Source of the DNA: SAR116 cluster bacterium
GTDB taxonomy: Bacteria; Pseudomonadota; Alphaproteobacteria; Puniceispirillales; Puniceispirillaceae
DNA length: 5,385 nucleotides
Direction: 5' to 3'
Assembly (NCBI GenBank): GCA_002686685.1
Contig: NYYG01000016.1
Location: 1,748 to 7,132 of the forward strand
Shown: positions 5,158 to 5,385 of the stretch, in pieces
How positions within the stretch are numbered: the stretch's first letter is position 1
Layout of the letters: each line of letters begins with the position of its first letter
The notes under the pieces: model-generated
What the model was told of the DNA's origin: nothing
Databases searched by the model: none
The model's input: the letters and a program-made list of their open reading frames with translations, nothing else
Program-made: the position numbers and the translations under genes

Positions 5158-5385
5158 TTATCTATGTCCTGAGCTGACAGTTGATTGTGCTGACCCGCGC
5201 CTGATCATTGAAATCTGGCGTCCCGAATCGGGCTGATGGTCATGTGTGGCGCGCCGGTGCGAGAAAAAGGGCAGAGAATCGGCATCCGGGCCACCGGCAA
5301 GGTCGGCATTGCCATAGGTGTCGACGCCGCAGTCATGAATGGCACGGACGTTACAGGCCTGTAATTGATGGCGCACCAGCGCGGG
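5158..5385 (-). CDS. pgeF: PgeF/YfiH-family protein (polyphenol oxidase/laccase domain, DUF152), C-terminal end
   Basis: The frame is open to the right edge, so only the last 75 codons are present. The segment VRAIHDCGVDTY, followed about 20 residues later by FFSHRRATHDHQPDSGRQISMI, matches the conserved C-terminus of this family; E. coli YfiH has CTY, FFSYRRD and GRMASFI in the same order. The insertion between RR and GR resembles the ATH-x-x-x-PDxGRQIS form of alphaproteobacterial homologues. The family was first described as polyphenol oxidase. Members have purine nucleoside phosphorylase and adenosine deaminase activity (the human homologue is LACC1/FAMIN), and E. coli PgeF corrects misincorporated amino acids in peptidoglycan precursors. 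The Cys/His active-site residues lie outside the window. A hydrophilic tail of about 14 residues (RRGSAQSTVSSGHR) extends past where E. coli YfiH ends. Family call is good; which activity applies is open. Confidence 0.8.
   Translation of the reverse strand, partial: PALVRHQLQACNVRAIHDCGVDTYGNADLAGGPDADSLPFFSHRRATHDHQPDSGRQISMIRRGSAQSTVSSGHR

Noticed and set aside
1..5385. Mobile element, CRISPR array, tRNA/rRNA gene, or defence or secretion system
   Set aside because: No repeat arrays, transposase-like frames, tRNA-like folds or target-site duplications were seen. The genes are conserved housekeeping or common metabolic families.

Overview
This window is a compact chromosomal housekeeping region, and every supportable gene lies on the minus strand. 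The proteins point to Alphaproteobacteria. The PRPP synthetase has the alphaproteobacterial-style [10 protein letters not shown] stretch where E. coli has FSDGEVSVQI. The ribosomal protein bL25 is the long, two-domain CTC form with an acidic tail. The Pth and PgeF C-termini also have alphaproteobacterial-style sequences. The DNA is moderately GC-rich. Genus cannot be fixed from this alone.

Reading in the direction of transcription, from high to low coordinates, the layout is as follows. (1) The C-terminal end of a PgeF/YfiH-family protein (polyphenol oxidase or laccase-domain family, DUF152) enters from the right edge and stops at 5158. (2) A possible 22-codon hydrophobic ORF with a lipobox-like LLASC starts 5 nt after it. 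(3) A gap of about 120 bp follows, with a candidate sigma70-type promoter. (4) prs (ribose-phosphate pyrophosphokinase) comes next. (5) A second gap of about 120 bp holds a good candidate promoter, and a 7-bp hairpin sits where the transcript would begin. (6) rplY/ctc, pth and ychF then form a tight translation-related operon in which pth and ychF overlap by 11 nt. (7) A dienelactone hydrolase-family protein follows. (8) The N-terminal two-thirds or so of a drug/metabolite transporter (EamA) protein runs off the left edge. It has no stop codon inside the window.

Functionally, prs supplies PRPP for nucleotide, histidine and tryptophan synthesis. rplY, pth and ychF serve the ribosome: a 5S rRNA-binding protein, peptidyl-tRNA recycling and a ribosome-associated ATPase. 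The pth-ychF pair, and its vicinity to prs, is also familiar from E. coli, so the core is old conserved synteny. The hydrolase and transporter are probably independent accessory metabolic genes.

I see no mobile element, CRISPR array, tRNA, rRNA or defence system. No novel multi-gene system is evident. The items worth a second look are small: the 22-codon ORF, a five-codon minicistron abutting prs, competing RNA pairings over the pth ribosome-binding site, and the 5'-terminal hairpin of the rplY transcript.
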